A stretch of DNA of 23,059 nucleotides from Methanobacteriota archaeon (GTDB lineage: Archaea; Thermoplasmatota; Thermoplasmata; RBG-16-68-12), in contig VBLZ01000101.1 in assembly GCA_005878515.1 (NCBI GenBank), forward strand, positions 1 to 23,059. The letters run 5' to 3'. Both the position numbers and the translations under genes were made by a program. Of this stretch, positions 13,780 through 20,702 are shown piece by piece; position 1 is the stretch's first letter, and the number at the start of each line of letters is the position of its first letter. The notes beneath the pieces were generated by a model. That model ran no database searches. It saw nothing but the letters and a program-made list of their open reading frames with translations, and was not told where the DNA came from.

Positions 13780-14502
13780 GTGCGGGACGCGGGGGACGTT
13801 GGACGCTCGGGCAACTTCGTGCTCACGGGCATCGACGGCCTCGATGAGATGCTTGGGCGCGGCGTGCCGACCGGACACATCATCACGGTCCTCGGTTCGT
13901 TCGGGACCGGGAAGACGACGTTCGCGCTCCAGTTCTTGATGCAAGGTCTAATCAACGGCGAGAAGGCCATCTTCATCTCCCTCGAAGAGGACGCCGACTC
14001 CGTCATCGCGAACGCCGCGTCGTTCGGGTGGGACCTGGCCAAGTACATCAAGGAGAAGAAACTCCACATCGTGAAGTTGGAGCCGGCGGATGCGAAGACG
14101 ACCGTCACACGAATCCGGTCCGAGCTTCCGGACTTCATCAAACGAAGCGGGGCGTCCCGGGTCGCAATCGACTCGGTCAGCTTGTTGAACATGCTCTTCG
14201 CGGACGACAAGGAACGTCGCGAGAAGCTGTTCGCCCTTTGCAAGCAACTCAAGTCGACCGAGGCCACGTGCATCTTCACCGCCGAGGTGAAGGACGACAA
14301 TCCGCGGTCCTCGCGAGACGGCCTCGTCGAGTACGTGTCCGACGGGGTCATCGGGCTGCGCTTCAACGAGCGGGAGAACGGGGAGGTGCAACTGGTCATG
14401 CAGGTGATCAAGATGCGACGGTTGAAGCATCCGCGGTCCGTGAAACCGTACAGCATCACGGAGCAGGGACTCGAGGTCCACGGCGACATGGAAGTGTTCT
14501 GA
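13780..14502 (+). CDS. KaiC-like RecA-superfamily ATPase (intact P-loop)
   Basis: A 240-residue single-domain KaiC-family ATPase (COG0467 type). TGIDGLDEMLGRGVPTGHI is the family entry motif, followed by an intact Walker A GSFGTGKTT (Lys45, Thr46), the catalytic acidic pair SLEED (Glu69, Glu70), Walker B VAIDSVS (Asp131), and the C-terminal RLKHPRSVKPYSITEQGLEVH, which matches the usual 'R...H....~p~.I...Gi.v' ending. The listed start is GTG 13780. A strong Shine-Dalgarno at 13742-13749 suggests initiation at an in-frame ATC (13753), which would add nine residues. It is paired with the P-loop-deficient KaiC-like protein upstream, and the two are probably one operon. Archaeal proteins of this type act in signal transduction or motility; nothing here identifies a clock or a flagellar locus. 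Confidence 0.88.
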   Translation: MRDAGDVGRSGNFVLTGIDGLDEMLGRGVPTGHIITVLGSFGTGKTTFALQFLMQGLINGEKAIFISLEEDADSVIANAASFGWDLAKYIKEKKLHIVKLEPADAKTTVTRIRSELPDFIKRSGASRVAIDSVSLLNMLFADDKERREKLFALCKQLKSTEATCIFTAEVKDDNPRSSRDGLVEYVSDGVIGLRFNERENGEVQLVMQVIKMRRLKHPRSVKPYSITEQGLEVHGDMEVF

Positions 14503-14544
14503 GACGATGACCCCGGGCCGACCGAGGCGCCATTCGGAGCGGAA

Positions 14545-14552
14545 CGATTAAG
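14545..14552 (+). promoter_or_regulatory. TATA-like box for the PfpI-family gene
   Basis: CGATTAAG is centred 28 nt before GTG 14577, with no Shine-Dalgarno between them, consistent with leaderless transcription. Confidence 0.4.
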
Positions 14553-14576
14553 CCAGACGACGCTCACGCCGCTACC

Positions 14577-15137
14577 GTGCGGGTCGGCATTCTGGTCTTC
14601 GACGGCGTCGAGGAGCTCGACGCGGTCGGCGTGTACGAGGTCCTCGCCAAGGCGAAGCAGATCCACCCGACGCTCGACCTGACGGTGCGCTTTCGGGCCC
14701 TGAAGGAACAGATTACGGGCGCCCTCGGGATGAAGTTCCTCGCCCACGAGGTCCACCGAGAGCTCTCCGACCTCGATCTCGTCATCGTGCCGGGCGGGGC
14801 GGGACGCACGGAAGTCGTGCAAGATGCGGAGTTCCTCAAGCGGCTCCTGGACTTCGGGACGGAGAAGCCGATCGCCAGCGTGTGCACGGGAGCCTTGATC
14901 CTGGGGGCGGCGGGCCTCCTCGCCGGGCGAAAGGCGACCACACACCAAAGCGCCCTGGACGAACTCGGGGCCATCGCGGACGTTGTCGAGGCGCGCGTCG
15001 TCGAGGACGGCCTGGTCACCACCGCGGGGGGTGTCACGGCATCGATCGATCTCGGACTCCACCTACTCCAGAAATACTTCGGCCCGGAGCTCGCGGGTGA
15101 GGTCGAGGAGCGAATCGAATACCAGCGCCCGCTGTGA
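14577..15137 (+). CDS. DJ-1/PfpI superfamily protein (isonitrile hydratase-like)
   Basis: A 186-residue single-domain DJ-1/PfpI-fold protein. MRVGILVFDGVEELDAVGVYEVL is the N-terminal signature of the branch that includes isonitrile (cyclohexyl-isocyanide) hydratase and the N-terminal domains of GlxA-type regulators. The nucleophile elbow is ASVCTGALILGAAGLLAGRKATTH, with Cys103 at the elbow; VPGGAGR precedes it, and TTAGGVTASIDLGLHLL closes the domain. The acidic pair EELD (12-15) sits where the hydratase needs an Asp. There is no DNA-binding domain, so it is a stand-alone enzyme or stress protein. The GTG start at 14577 begins at the conserved first strand. Exact substrate is unknown; hydratase, glyoxalase or deglycase activity cannot be separated by sequence here. 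Confidence 0.85.
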   Translation: MRVGILVFDGVEELDAVGVYEVLAKAKQIHPTLDLTVRFRALKEQITGALGMKFLAHEVHRELSDLDLVIVPGGAGRTEVVQDAEFLKRLLDFGTEKPIASVCTGALILGAAGLLAGRKATTHQSALDELGAIADVVEARVVEDGLVTTAGGVTASIDLGLHLLQKYFGPELAGEVEERIEYQRPL

Positions 15138-15190
15138 GCGTTGGGACAAGTGGCCCTCGTTCGTGGGCGCCCGTTGGCGGATCACCCAAA

Positions 15191-15198
15191 CTCCTAAG
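15191..15198 (+). promoter_or_regulatory. Weak TATA-like box for purC
   Basis: CTCCTAAG after CCCAAA lies about 39 nt upstream of GTG 15234. The predicted start site at about 15222 would leave a short leader carrying GGGGAGG (15223-15229), a good Shine-Dalgarno four bases before the GTG. Confidence 0.35.
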
Positions 15199-15233
15199 TG
15201 GTCTCGCTCGTCTCCGGGCGACGGGGAGGCGTC

Positions 15234-16139
15234 GTGCGGTTCCTCCGAAAGGGCAAAGTGAAGGAGGTCTACGAGGTCTCGGAAGAGGAACTCGAGTTCG
15301 TCTTCACGGACCAGATCAGCGTGTTCGACAAGGTCATCCCCACGCTCATTCCGCACAAGGGAGAAACCCTGTGTCGCACGTCGGCGCACTGGTTCAAGGT
15401 CGTCCAGGACCTCGGCTTCCGGACGCATTTCCTGAAGGTCATCGACGGAAACCGGATGCGCGTGCGCCGGGTCCAGGTCATCCCCGAGTACGATCGAATC
15501 ACGCCATCCACCCGCAATTTCCTGATTCCGCTCGAGGTGATCGCCCGGTACTACGTCGCGGGATCGTTCCACGATCGGATCAAGGCCGGCACGATCCGGC
15601 CCGAGGATGTCGGGTTCCCGAAAGGACGTGTGCCGCGTTACGGCGAGCCCTTTCCGGAGCCGTTCGTCGAAGTGACGACCAAGCTGGAAAAAGTCGACCG
15701 CGAGCTGACGACGAAGGAAGCGCTCGAAATCTCGAAGCTGAGCCCCCGCGAATACGACAAACTCGTCGGCGCCGTGTTGAAGATTGACGCGCGCCTCAAC
15801 GCCGACGTGAAACGACGCGGACTCATCCACGTGGACGGGAAGAAAGAGTTCGCGATGGATGGCGAGCGCCGACTCATGCTCGTCGACACGTTCGGGACTG
15901 CCGACGAGGATCGCTTCTGGGATGCGGCGGCGTACGAGAAAGGGGAAACGGTGGAATTGAGCAAAGAGTACGTGCGTCAGTATTACCGACGGATCGGGTA
16001 TCACCAGGCGCTCATCGATGCGAGGACCGCGAGGAAGCCGGAGCCCGATATCCCGCCGCTCCCGTCCGACATCGTCCGAGAGGTAAGCGACCTCTACGTC
16101 GCGCTCTTCGAGCGGATCACGGGCGAGAAATTTCGTTGA
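15234..16139 (+). CDS. purC: Phosphoribosylaminoimidazole-succinocarboxamide synthase (SAICAR synthetase)
   Basis: PurC joins CAIR and aspartate using ATP to give SAICAR in de novo purine synthesis. The 301-residue protein resembles the longer (about 300) form. FLRKGKVKEVYEVSEEELEFVFTDQISVFD is the ATP-binding N-terminus. PLEVIARYYVAGSFHDR, PEPFVEVTTKLEKVDRELT and GLIHVDGKKEFAMD then follow the family order. The segment LVDTFGTADEDRFWDAAAYEKG corresponds to the usual 'DEvhTPDSSRyW' motif but is altered (DTFGTADEDRFW). The C-terminus contains EYVRQYYRRIGY. GTG 15234 is chosen because GGGGAGG precedes it by four bases; a GTG at 15198 is in frame but upstream of that site. No other purine genes are nearby. 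Confidence 0.92.
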   Translation: MRFLRKGKVKEVYEVSEEELEFVFTDQISVFDKVIPTLIPHKGETLCRTSAHWFKVVQDLGFRTHFLKVIDGNRMRVRRVQVIPEYDRITPSTRNFLIPLEVIARYYVAGSFHDRIKAGTIRPEDVGFPKGRVPRYGEPFPEPFVEVTTKLEKVDRELTTKEALEISKLSPREYDKLVGAVLKIDARLNADVKRRGLIHVDGKKEFAMDGERRLMLVDTFGTADEDRFWDAAAYEKGETVELSKEYVRQYYRRIGYHQALIDARTARKPEPDIPPLPSDIVREVSDLYVALFERITGEKFR

Positions 16140-16180
16140 CGCGCCACGTTTGACGATTCCCGATTCTGTCAGAAGAAAGT

Positions 16181-16188
16181 CTTTTACC
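16181..16188 (+). promoter_or_regulatory. TATA-like box for ilvE
   Basis: CTTTTACC in an AT-rich patch (GAAGAAAGTCTTTTACC) is centred about 40 nt before ATG 16224, giving a predicted leader of roughly 13 nt that carries CAGGG just before the start. Confidence 0.45.
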
Positions 16189-16223
16189 GAGGGCAGGAAT
16201 ACGTCTCGTGGTCGGGGTCAGGG

Positions 16224-17096
16224 ATGGAACTGCTCATCTATGTGAACGGCAAGTTTCTACCGCAATCCGAGGCGAAGGTCAGCGTCTTCGACCATGGCCT
16301 GCTGTACGGTGACGGGGTCTTCGAAGGCATCCGCGCGTACAACGGCCGCATCTTCAAGCTCGAGCGCCACCTGGACCGACTCTTCCAAAGTGCGAAAGCG
16401 ATCGACCTGAAGCTCCCGCATTCGAAAGAGGAGTTCACACGGATTATCCTGGAGACGTGCAGACGCAACGACATCAGGGAAGGATACATCCGCCCGATCA
16501 TCACACGCGGGCCGGGCGATCTCGGCCTCGATCCGCGGAAGTGCAAGTCCGGTCCGAGCGTCATCGTGATCGCGCAGCCGAGCATCAATCTCCTCGGCAA
16601 GGTCTACGAGCGCGGCCTCAAGGTCGTCACGTCGTCGTACCGACGCGTCCCGCCCCAGAGCCTCAGCCCGTCGATCAAGTCCTTGAATTATCTGAACAAC
16701 ATCATGGCCAAGGTCGAGGCGAACCAGTACGGCGCGGATGAAGCGCTCATGCTCGACATCCACGGCTATGTTTCCGAGGCGAGCGCCGAGAACGTCTTCA
16801 TTGTCCGCAACCACACCCTCGTGACGCCGTTCACATCGACGAACCTTCCCGGAGTCACGCGGGAGGCCGTCCTTGAGATCGCCCCGAAGCTCAGCCTCGA
16901 GGCGAAGGAGCAATTCTTCACGCTCTACGACGTCTGGGCCGCGGACGAGGCGTTCATCACCGGCTCCGCCGCAGAGATCGCCCCGGTCGTCGAGGTCGAT
17001 GGCCGGACGATCGGAGACGGGAAGCCCGGGGCGACGACGAAAGCGCTCATGAAGGCGTTCCGAGACCTCGTGATGTCGACGGGCACGCCGATCTGA
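16224..17096 (+). CDS. ilvE: Branched-chain amino acid aminotransferase
   Basis: A fold-type IV PLP enzyme of 290 residues that transfers amino groups between glutamate and leucine, isoleucine or valine, the last step of their synthesis. The N-terminus MELLIYVNGKFLPQSEAKVSVFDHGLLYGDGVFEGIRAY is classic for the family. Arg54-region LFQSAKAIDL, EGYIRPIITRG and SIKSLNYLNNIMAKVEA follow, with Lys152 as the PLP lysine. EASAENVFIV (Glu185/Glu189), TNLPGVTRE (phosphate binding) and TGSAAEIAPV are all present. D-amino-acid transaminase and aminodeoxychorismate lyase are relatives, but the YIRP and LNYLNN motifs favour IlvE. No leucine or valine synthesis genes are adjacent. The ATG at 16224 begins exactly at the family N-terminus. 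Confidence 0.94.
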   Translation: MELLIYVNGKFLPQSEAKVSVFDHGLLYGDGVFEGIRAYNGRIFKLERHLDRLFQSAKAIDLKLPHSKEEFTRIILETCRRNDIREGYIRPIITRGPGDLGLDPRKCKSGPSVIVIAQPSINLLGKVYERGLKVVTSSYRRVPPQSLSPSIKSLNYLNNIMAKVEANQYGADEALMLDIHGYVSEASAENVFIVRNHTLVTPFTSTNLPGVTREAVLEIAPKLSLEAKEQFFTLYDVWAADEAFITGSAAEIAPVVEVDGRTIGDGKPGATTKALMKAFRDLVMSTGTPI

Positions 17097-17113
17097 CCCG
17101 TCGCGGGCGAAGG

Positions 17114-17122
17114 CAAATCTAA
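17114..17122 (+). promoter_or_regulatory. TATA-like box for sucCD
   Basis: CAAATCTAA is centred about 40 nt before ATG 17158, the only AT-rich patch in the ilvE-sucC spacer. Predicted leader is roughly 12 nt. Confidence 0.4.
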
Positions 17123-17157
17123 AGGAGACCCTCGGCATCGTCCGGTCGAGCCGCGAA

Positions 17158-18267
17158 ATGAAATTCCTCGAGCACAAGGCGAAGGAGGTCTTCGCTCGCT
17201 ACGGCATTCCGGTCCCCCGCGGCGTGGTCGCCTCGCGGCCCGAAGACATCGTCGACCCGCCCCTGCCGTGCATGGTGAAGGCCCAGGTGCTCGTCGGCGG
17301 CCGCGGCAAGGCGGGAGGCATCCGGCCCGCGAACACGCTCGACGAAGCCCGGACGGTCGCGGGCGAGATCCTCGGAATGAACATCGGCGGGTACACGGTC
17401 AAGCAGGTGTACCTGGAGCAGCGGCTCGACATCGGGAGGGAGCTGTACCTTTCCTATACGATCGATCGGTCGGCGAGGGAGGCCCTCCTCATCGCGAGCG
17501 CTCTCGGCGGCGTCGAGATCGAGGCCGTTCCGCACGACCAGATCTTCATGGAACAAGTGCCCGTCCTCGTGGGGCCCCAGCCGTACATCTGGCGGGCCCT
17601 CCTGCGCAAGCTCGCCCTCCCGAAGGAAATCGGAGACCAGATCGTCGACATTGCGTGGAAAGCGTACAACCTCTTCCGCAAGGAAGACGCGGAGCTCGTC
17701 GAGATCAATCCGCTCGCGGTGACGCGCGACGGGCGGGTCGTCGCCGGCGATGCGAAGCTCGTGGTCGACGACAACGCGGAATACCGCCATCCGGAATACG
17801 CGACGCTGGACCAAGACCGGACGCCGCTCGAGGAAGAGGCCCATGCGAAGGGCATCGCGTTCATCCAGCTCGACGGGGACATCGGCGTGATCGCGAACGG
17901 AGCGGGCCTGACGATGGCCACCCTGGACGTCCTGAACCTGAAAGGGGGGAAAGGCGGCACGTTCCTCGACCTCGGCGGAACAGACGATCCCGCGAAAGTC
18001 GCAGAGGCGTTCGAGCTGCTCCTGAAGGCGAAGCCTTCGGCGATCCTGCTCAACATCTTCGGCGGGATCACGAAAGCCGACACGGTGGCCCTCGGCGTGA
18101 AGCAAGCGATCGACGTCATGCACGCGAAGGTCCCGGTCGTCGCTCGGATCAAAGGAGTGAACGAGGACAAGGCGAAGGAAATCCTCCGTGGCGTCGGGAT
18201 GTTCCCGGCCGAGACGATCGAAGAGGCCGCGGAACTCGCGGTCAAGGCGAGACGAGGAGCATCCTGA
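17158..18267 (+). CDS. sucC: Succinyl-CoA synthetase beta subunit
   Basis: SucC is the ATP-grasp subunit of succinyl-CoA synthetase (succinate-CoA ligase, ADP- or GDP-forming) in the citric acid cycle. The 369-residue protein starts MKFLEHKAKEVFARYGIPVPRG, the standard N-terminus. VGGRGKAGGI is the nucleotide-loop motif. VEINPLAVTRDGRVVAGDAKLVVDDNA holds the metal-binding Asn and Asp, NGAGLTMATLD and DLGGTDD start the C-terminal ligase domain, and LLNIFGGIT is the signature near the power helix. ATG 17158 is the only start that keeps this N-terminus. The stop is one base from the sucD start (TGAGATG), so the pair is one operon. Nucleotide specificity (ATP versus GTP) cannot be read safely. 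Confidence 0.96.
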   Translation: MKFLEHKAKEVFARYGIPVPRGVVASRPEDIVDPPLPCMVKAQVLVGGRGKAGGIRPANTLDEARTVAGEILGMNIGGYTVKQVYLEQRLDIGRELYLSYTIDRSAREALLIASALGGVEIEAVPHDQIFMEQVPVLVGPQPYIWRALLRKLALPKEIGDQIVDIAWKAYNLFRKEDAELVEINPLAVTRDGRVVAGDAKLVVDDNAEYRHPEYATLDQDRTPLEEEAHAKGIAFIQLDGDIGVIANGAGLTMATLDVLNLKGGKGGTFLDLGGTDDPAKVAEAFELLLKAKPSAILLNIFGGITKADTVALGVKQAIDVMHAKVPVVARIKGVNEDKAKEILRGVGMFPAETIEEAAELAVKARRGAS

Positions 18268-18268
18268 G

Positions 18269-19132
18269 ATGGCCGTGCTCCTGACGAAGAAGAGCCGTGT
18301 GGTCGTCCAAGGGATCACCGGCCACCAGGGTCAGTTCCACACGCGAGCGATGCTCGACTTCGGGACCAAGGTCGTCGCCGGCGTCACGCCGGGCAAGGGC
18401 GGCCAGAAGGTCGAAGGCGTGCCGGTCTACGACGGCGCCGACGAGGCCGTCCGCCGGAAGAAGGCGAACGCGTCGATCATCTTCGTCCCGGCGGCGTACG
18501 CGAAAGACGCGGTCATCGAGGCGGTCGAGGCCGGCATCCAGCTCATCGCGGTGATCACGGAACACATCCCGTTCCACGACGCGCTCGAGTTCCAGCCGTA
18601 CGCGCGCTCGAAAGGCGTCACGGTCATCGGCCCGAACTGTCCGGGGATTGCGTCGCCCGGCCAGGCGAAGATGGGCATCATGCCGAATCGCATCTTCCGA
18701 CCTGGAGATGTCGGCGTCATCTCGCGGAGCGGAACCCTCACGTACGAGATCGTGAACGCCATTACCGAGGCGGGCCTCGGCCAGACGACGTGCATCGGGA
18801 TCGGGGGCGACCCGATCATCGGGACGAACATGGTCGAAGCGCTCGCGAAGTTCCAGAAAGATCGGGCGACGAAGAAGATCGTCCTCGTGGGCGAAATCGG
18901 CGGGACGGCCGAAGAGGAAGCCGCGGCGTTCATCGCGAAACGGGTCACGAAACCCGTCGTGGCGTACGTGGCCGGGCGGACCGCACCGCCGGGGAAACGG
19001 ATGGGTCACGCGGGCGCGATCATCCAGGGGGGCCGAGGCACCGCGGAGTCCAAAGTGAAAGCCTTCGCCGACGCGGGCGTCCCGGTCGCCCAATACCCGG
19101 ACGAAGTCGCGAAGCTCGTCGCAACCGCGTAG
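18269..19132 (+). CDS. sucD: Succinyl-CoA synthetase alpha subunit
   Basis: SucD binds CoA and carries the phosphohistidine of the enzyme. The 287-residue length matches bacterial SucD (about 289). MAVLLTKKSRVVVQGITGHQGQFHTRAMLDFGTKVVAGV is the CoA-binding Rossmann region. GPNCPGI, MGIMPNRIF, GVISRSGTLTYEI, GIGGDPIIGTN and GEIGGTAEEEAA are canonical. The active-site His is His247 in KRMGHAGAIIQGG. ATG 18269 follows GAGGAG (18254-18259) at nine-base spacing; the longer open frame upstream overlaps sucC and is not used. The C-terminus (YPDEVAKLVATA) is complete. Downstream lies the thiamine riboswitch, which belongs to the next operon. Confidence 0.96.
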   Translation: MAVLLTKKSRVVVQGITGHQGQFHTRAMLDFGTKVVAGVTPGKGGQKVEGVPVYDGADEAVRRKKANASIIFVPAAYAKDAVIEAVEAGIQLIAVITEHIPFHDALEFQPYARSKGVTVIGPNCPGIASPGQAKMGIMPNRIFRPGDVGVISRSGTLTYEIVNAITEAGLGQTTCIGIGGDPIIGTNMVEALAKFQKDRATKKIVLVGEIGGTAEEEAAAFIAKRVTKPVVAYVAGRTAPPGKRMGHAGAIIQGGRGTAESKVKAFADAGVPVAQYPDEVAKLVATA

Positions 19133-19169
19133 GCGCGGACAAACGTTCTTCTAGCCGCCTCGGTTGGTG

Positions 19170-19258
19170 GTGACGGGGAGCCCAGAAGGGCTGAGAGTCT
19201 CCCGCGTGAGGGAGAGACCCTTGGAACCTGATCCCGGTAATGCGGGCGTAGGGAACGC
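19170..19258 (+). promoter_or_regulatory. TPP (thiamine pyrophosphate) riboswitch aptamer
   Basis: All conserved blocks of the THI element are present in order. GGGGAGCCC-AGAA-GGGCTGAGA (19175-19196) forms P2 and the pyrimidine-binding CTGAGA bulge. TCTCCC-GCGTGA-GGGAGA is the P3 stem. ACCCTTGGAACCTGATC, then CCGG-TAATGC-GGG, then GCGTAGGGAA (19217-19255) form P4/P5 and the pyrophosphate site. P1 is short here; a possible outer pairing is CCTCG (19158-19162) with CGAGG (19258-19262). It lies between sucD and the transporter gene, so the three-gene thiamine operon should be shut down by TPP, as for known TPP riboswitches. The platform between the aptamer and the TTG at 19329 contains GAGGAG and GGAGG; whether control is on transcription or translation cannot be told. 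Confidence 0.95.
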
Positions 19259-19328
19259 GAGGACTTTTCAGCCCCGGGATCCTGAGGAGATCTCGGACAC
19301 GGAGACCGGAGGCCAGCCCGACAGCGTC

Positions 19329-20702
19329 TTGCCCGAGTACGGCGGCACGACTCTAAAAGTCGAACCCTTCGGCATCGAGCACATCACCGATCGCGAGCGG
19401 CACGGTCGGCCGTCCCGGTTGTTCCCCTTTTGGTTCGGGGCGAATGCGACGCTGTACAGTTTCCTCGTGGGGTTCCTCGGGATCGCGGTACTCCGCCTCC
19501 CCGTGGACATCGCCCTCGAAGGCGTAATCCTCGGGACCGTCCTCGGGTCGATTCCGTTCGCCCTCCTGAGCATCGTCGGTCCGGCGACCGGCTATCCGCA
19601 AATTGCCCAATCGCGGAGTTCCTTTGGACGCCGGGGTGCGTACCTCCCTGCGGCCCTGAACTGGTTCTCGACGACGGGCTGGAGTGCGGTCACCTTCATC
19701 CTGGGAGGCCTTGCATTCAGCCTGTTCCTCCCGACCCCTTTCGCCCTAGGCGTCGCGACTTTCGCGGTCATCCAAATCGGCGTGGCCTTCTACGGCCACA
19801 ACGTCCTCCATCGGTTCGAGCAGGTCATGGCGCTGATCCTCGTCGGCGTCTTCGCCGCGATGAGCGTCGTCGCCATCCAGGAAGCGACCGCGGCAGCCTA
19901 TGCGCCCTCCGGGGGCGGAATCGCGGGATTCGCGTTCATGACGATCCTTGCCGCCTCAATTCCACTGAGCTGGGCTCCCTACGCAGCGGACTTCTCCCGG
20001 TATCTCGCTCGGGACACAGCGCGCCGACGCATCTTCGTTCCCGCCTTCCTCGGGATGGCGGTGGCGTGCATCTGGGTTGAGGCAATCGGGATCCTGTTGA
20101 CGATGTCCCTCGTTTTCTGGGGCGATCCCGTGCTCGTGTTCGCCCATGCCTTTGGTGGCGGGCTCGTCGTCCCGCTGCTTCTCCTGCTCGTCGTGAACCT
20201 CTTGGCCGCCAACGCCCCGAACCTCTATTCAAGCGGGCTCTCGCTTCTTGCCCTCGACGTCCCGGTGAGGCGTGGGACCTCCGTCCTTGTCGGAGGCGCA
20301 ATCGCCACCGTGCTCGCGGTCTGGGGCGGCACAGATCGGGTCTCGTTCTACGAGAGCTGGCTCTTCTTTGTCGAATACTGGATCGCACCCTGGGCTGCAA
20401 TCGTCCTGATCTCATTCTTCGTTTTCAGGCATCGCGGTGCGGAGCCAAGCCCTGACACGGCTCCACGGTGGCGCCTTCCGGCTTTGGCGGCCTACACCGC
20501 CGCGGTGATTGTCGCAGTTCCCTTCATGAACCGTGCCCCGCGCTTCGTTGGGCCGGTTTCGTCCGCGCTCGGCGGCGTGGACTTGAGCAACCTCGTCTCC
20601 TTTGGTGCCGCATCCCTGCTTTTCTACGTCCTCGCATCCCGGGGAGAGCGCCGCTCGCGAGCCACGGTGGACCATCCTGTCGTTTCGGAGTCGGAATCAT
20701 GA
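19329..20702 (+). CDS. NCS1-family transporter, probable thiamine or thiamine-precursor permease
   Basis: A 457-residue membrane protein of the nucleobase:cation symporter-1 family with about 12 hydrophobic segments. The N-terminus YGGTTLKVEPFGIEHITDRERHGRPSRLFPFWFGAN is the NCS1 entry signature, and VGPATGYPQIAQSRSSFGRRGAYLPA is the conserved segment after the second helix. Its place directly behind a TPP riboswitch points to uptake of thiamine or its pyrimidine half (HMP), as proposed for CytX-type members; substrate is inferred from context only. No ATG or GTG is in frame between the aptamer and the NCS1 signature. TTG 19329 is the best start (GGAGG ends 16 bases before it). The open frame also runs through the riboswitch, which cannot be coding. 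Its last four bases overlap the next start (ATGA). Confidence 0.85.
   Translation: MPEYGGTTLKVEPFGIEHITDRERHGRPSRLFPFWFGANATLYSFLVGFLGIAVLRLPVDIALEGVILGTVLGSIPFALLSIVGPATGYPQIAQSRSSFGRRGAYLPAALNWFSTTGWSAVTFILGGLAFSLFLPTPFALGVATFAVIQIGVAFYGHNVLHRFEQVMALILVGVFAAMSVVAIQEATAAAYAPSGGGIAGFAFMTILAASIPLSWAPYAADFSRYLARDTARRRIFVPAFLGMAVACIWVEAIGILLTMSLVFWGDPVLVFAHAFGGGLVVPLLLLLVVNLLAANAPNLYSSGLSLLALDVPVRRGTSVLVGGAIATVLAVWGGTDRVSFYESWLFFVEYWIAPWAAIVLISFFVFRHRGAEPSPDTAPRWRLPALAAYTAAVIVAVPFMNRAPRFVGPVSSALGGVDLSNLVSFGAASLLFYVLASRGERRSRATVDHPVVSESES

Noticed and set aside
12853..14502. Circadian clock (KaiABC) or archaellum (ArlH) locus
   Set aside because: No kaiA, kaiB or archaellum genes are present, and KaiC-family ATPases are widespread in archaea with other roles.
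13704..15062. 452-residue minus-strand frame opposite the KaiC-like and PfpI genes
   Set aside because: It spans two well-supported plus-strand genes and shows only shadow composition.
19164..19328. N-terminal extension of the transporter through the riboswitch
   Set aside because: The aptamer is a conserved RNA structure, and the translated residues do not resemble any NCS1 N-terminus.
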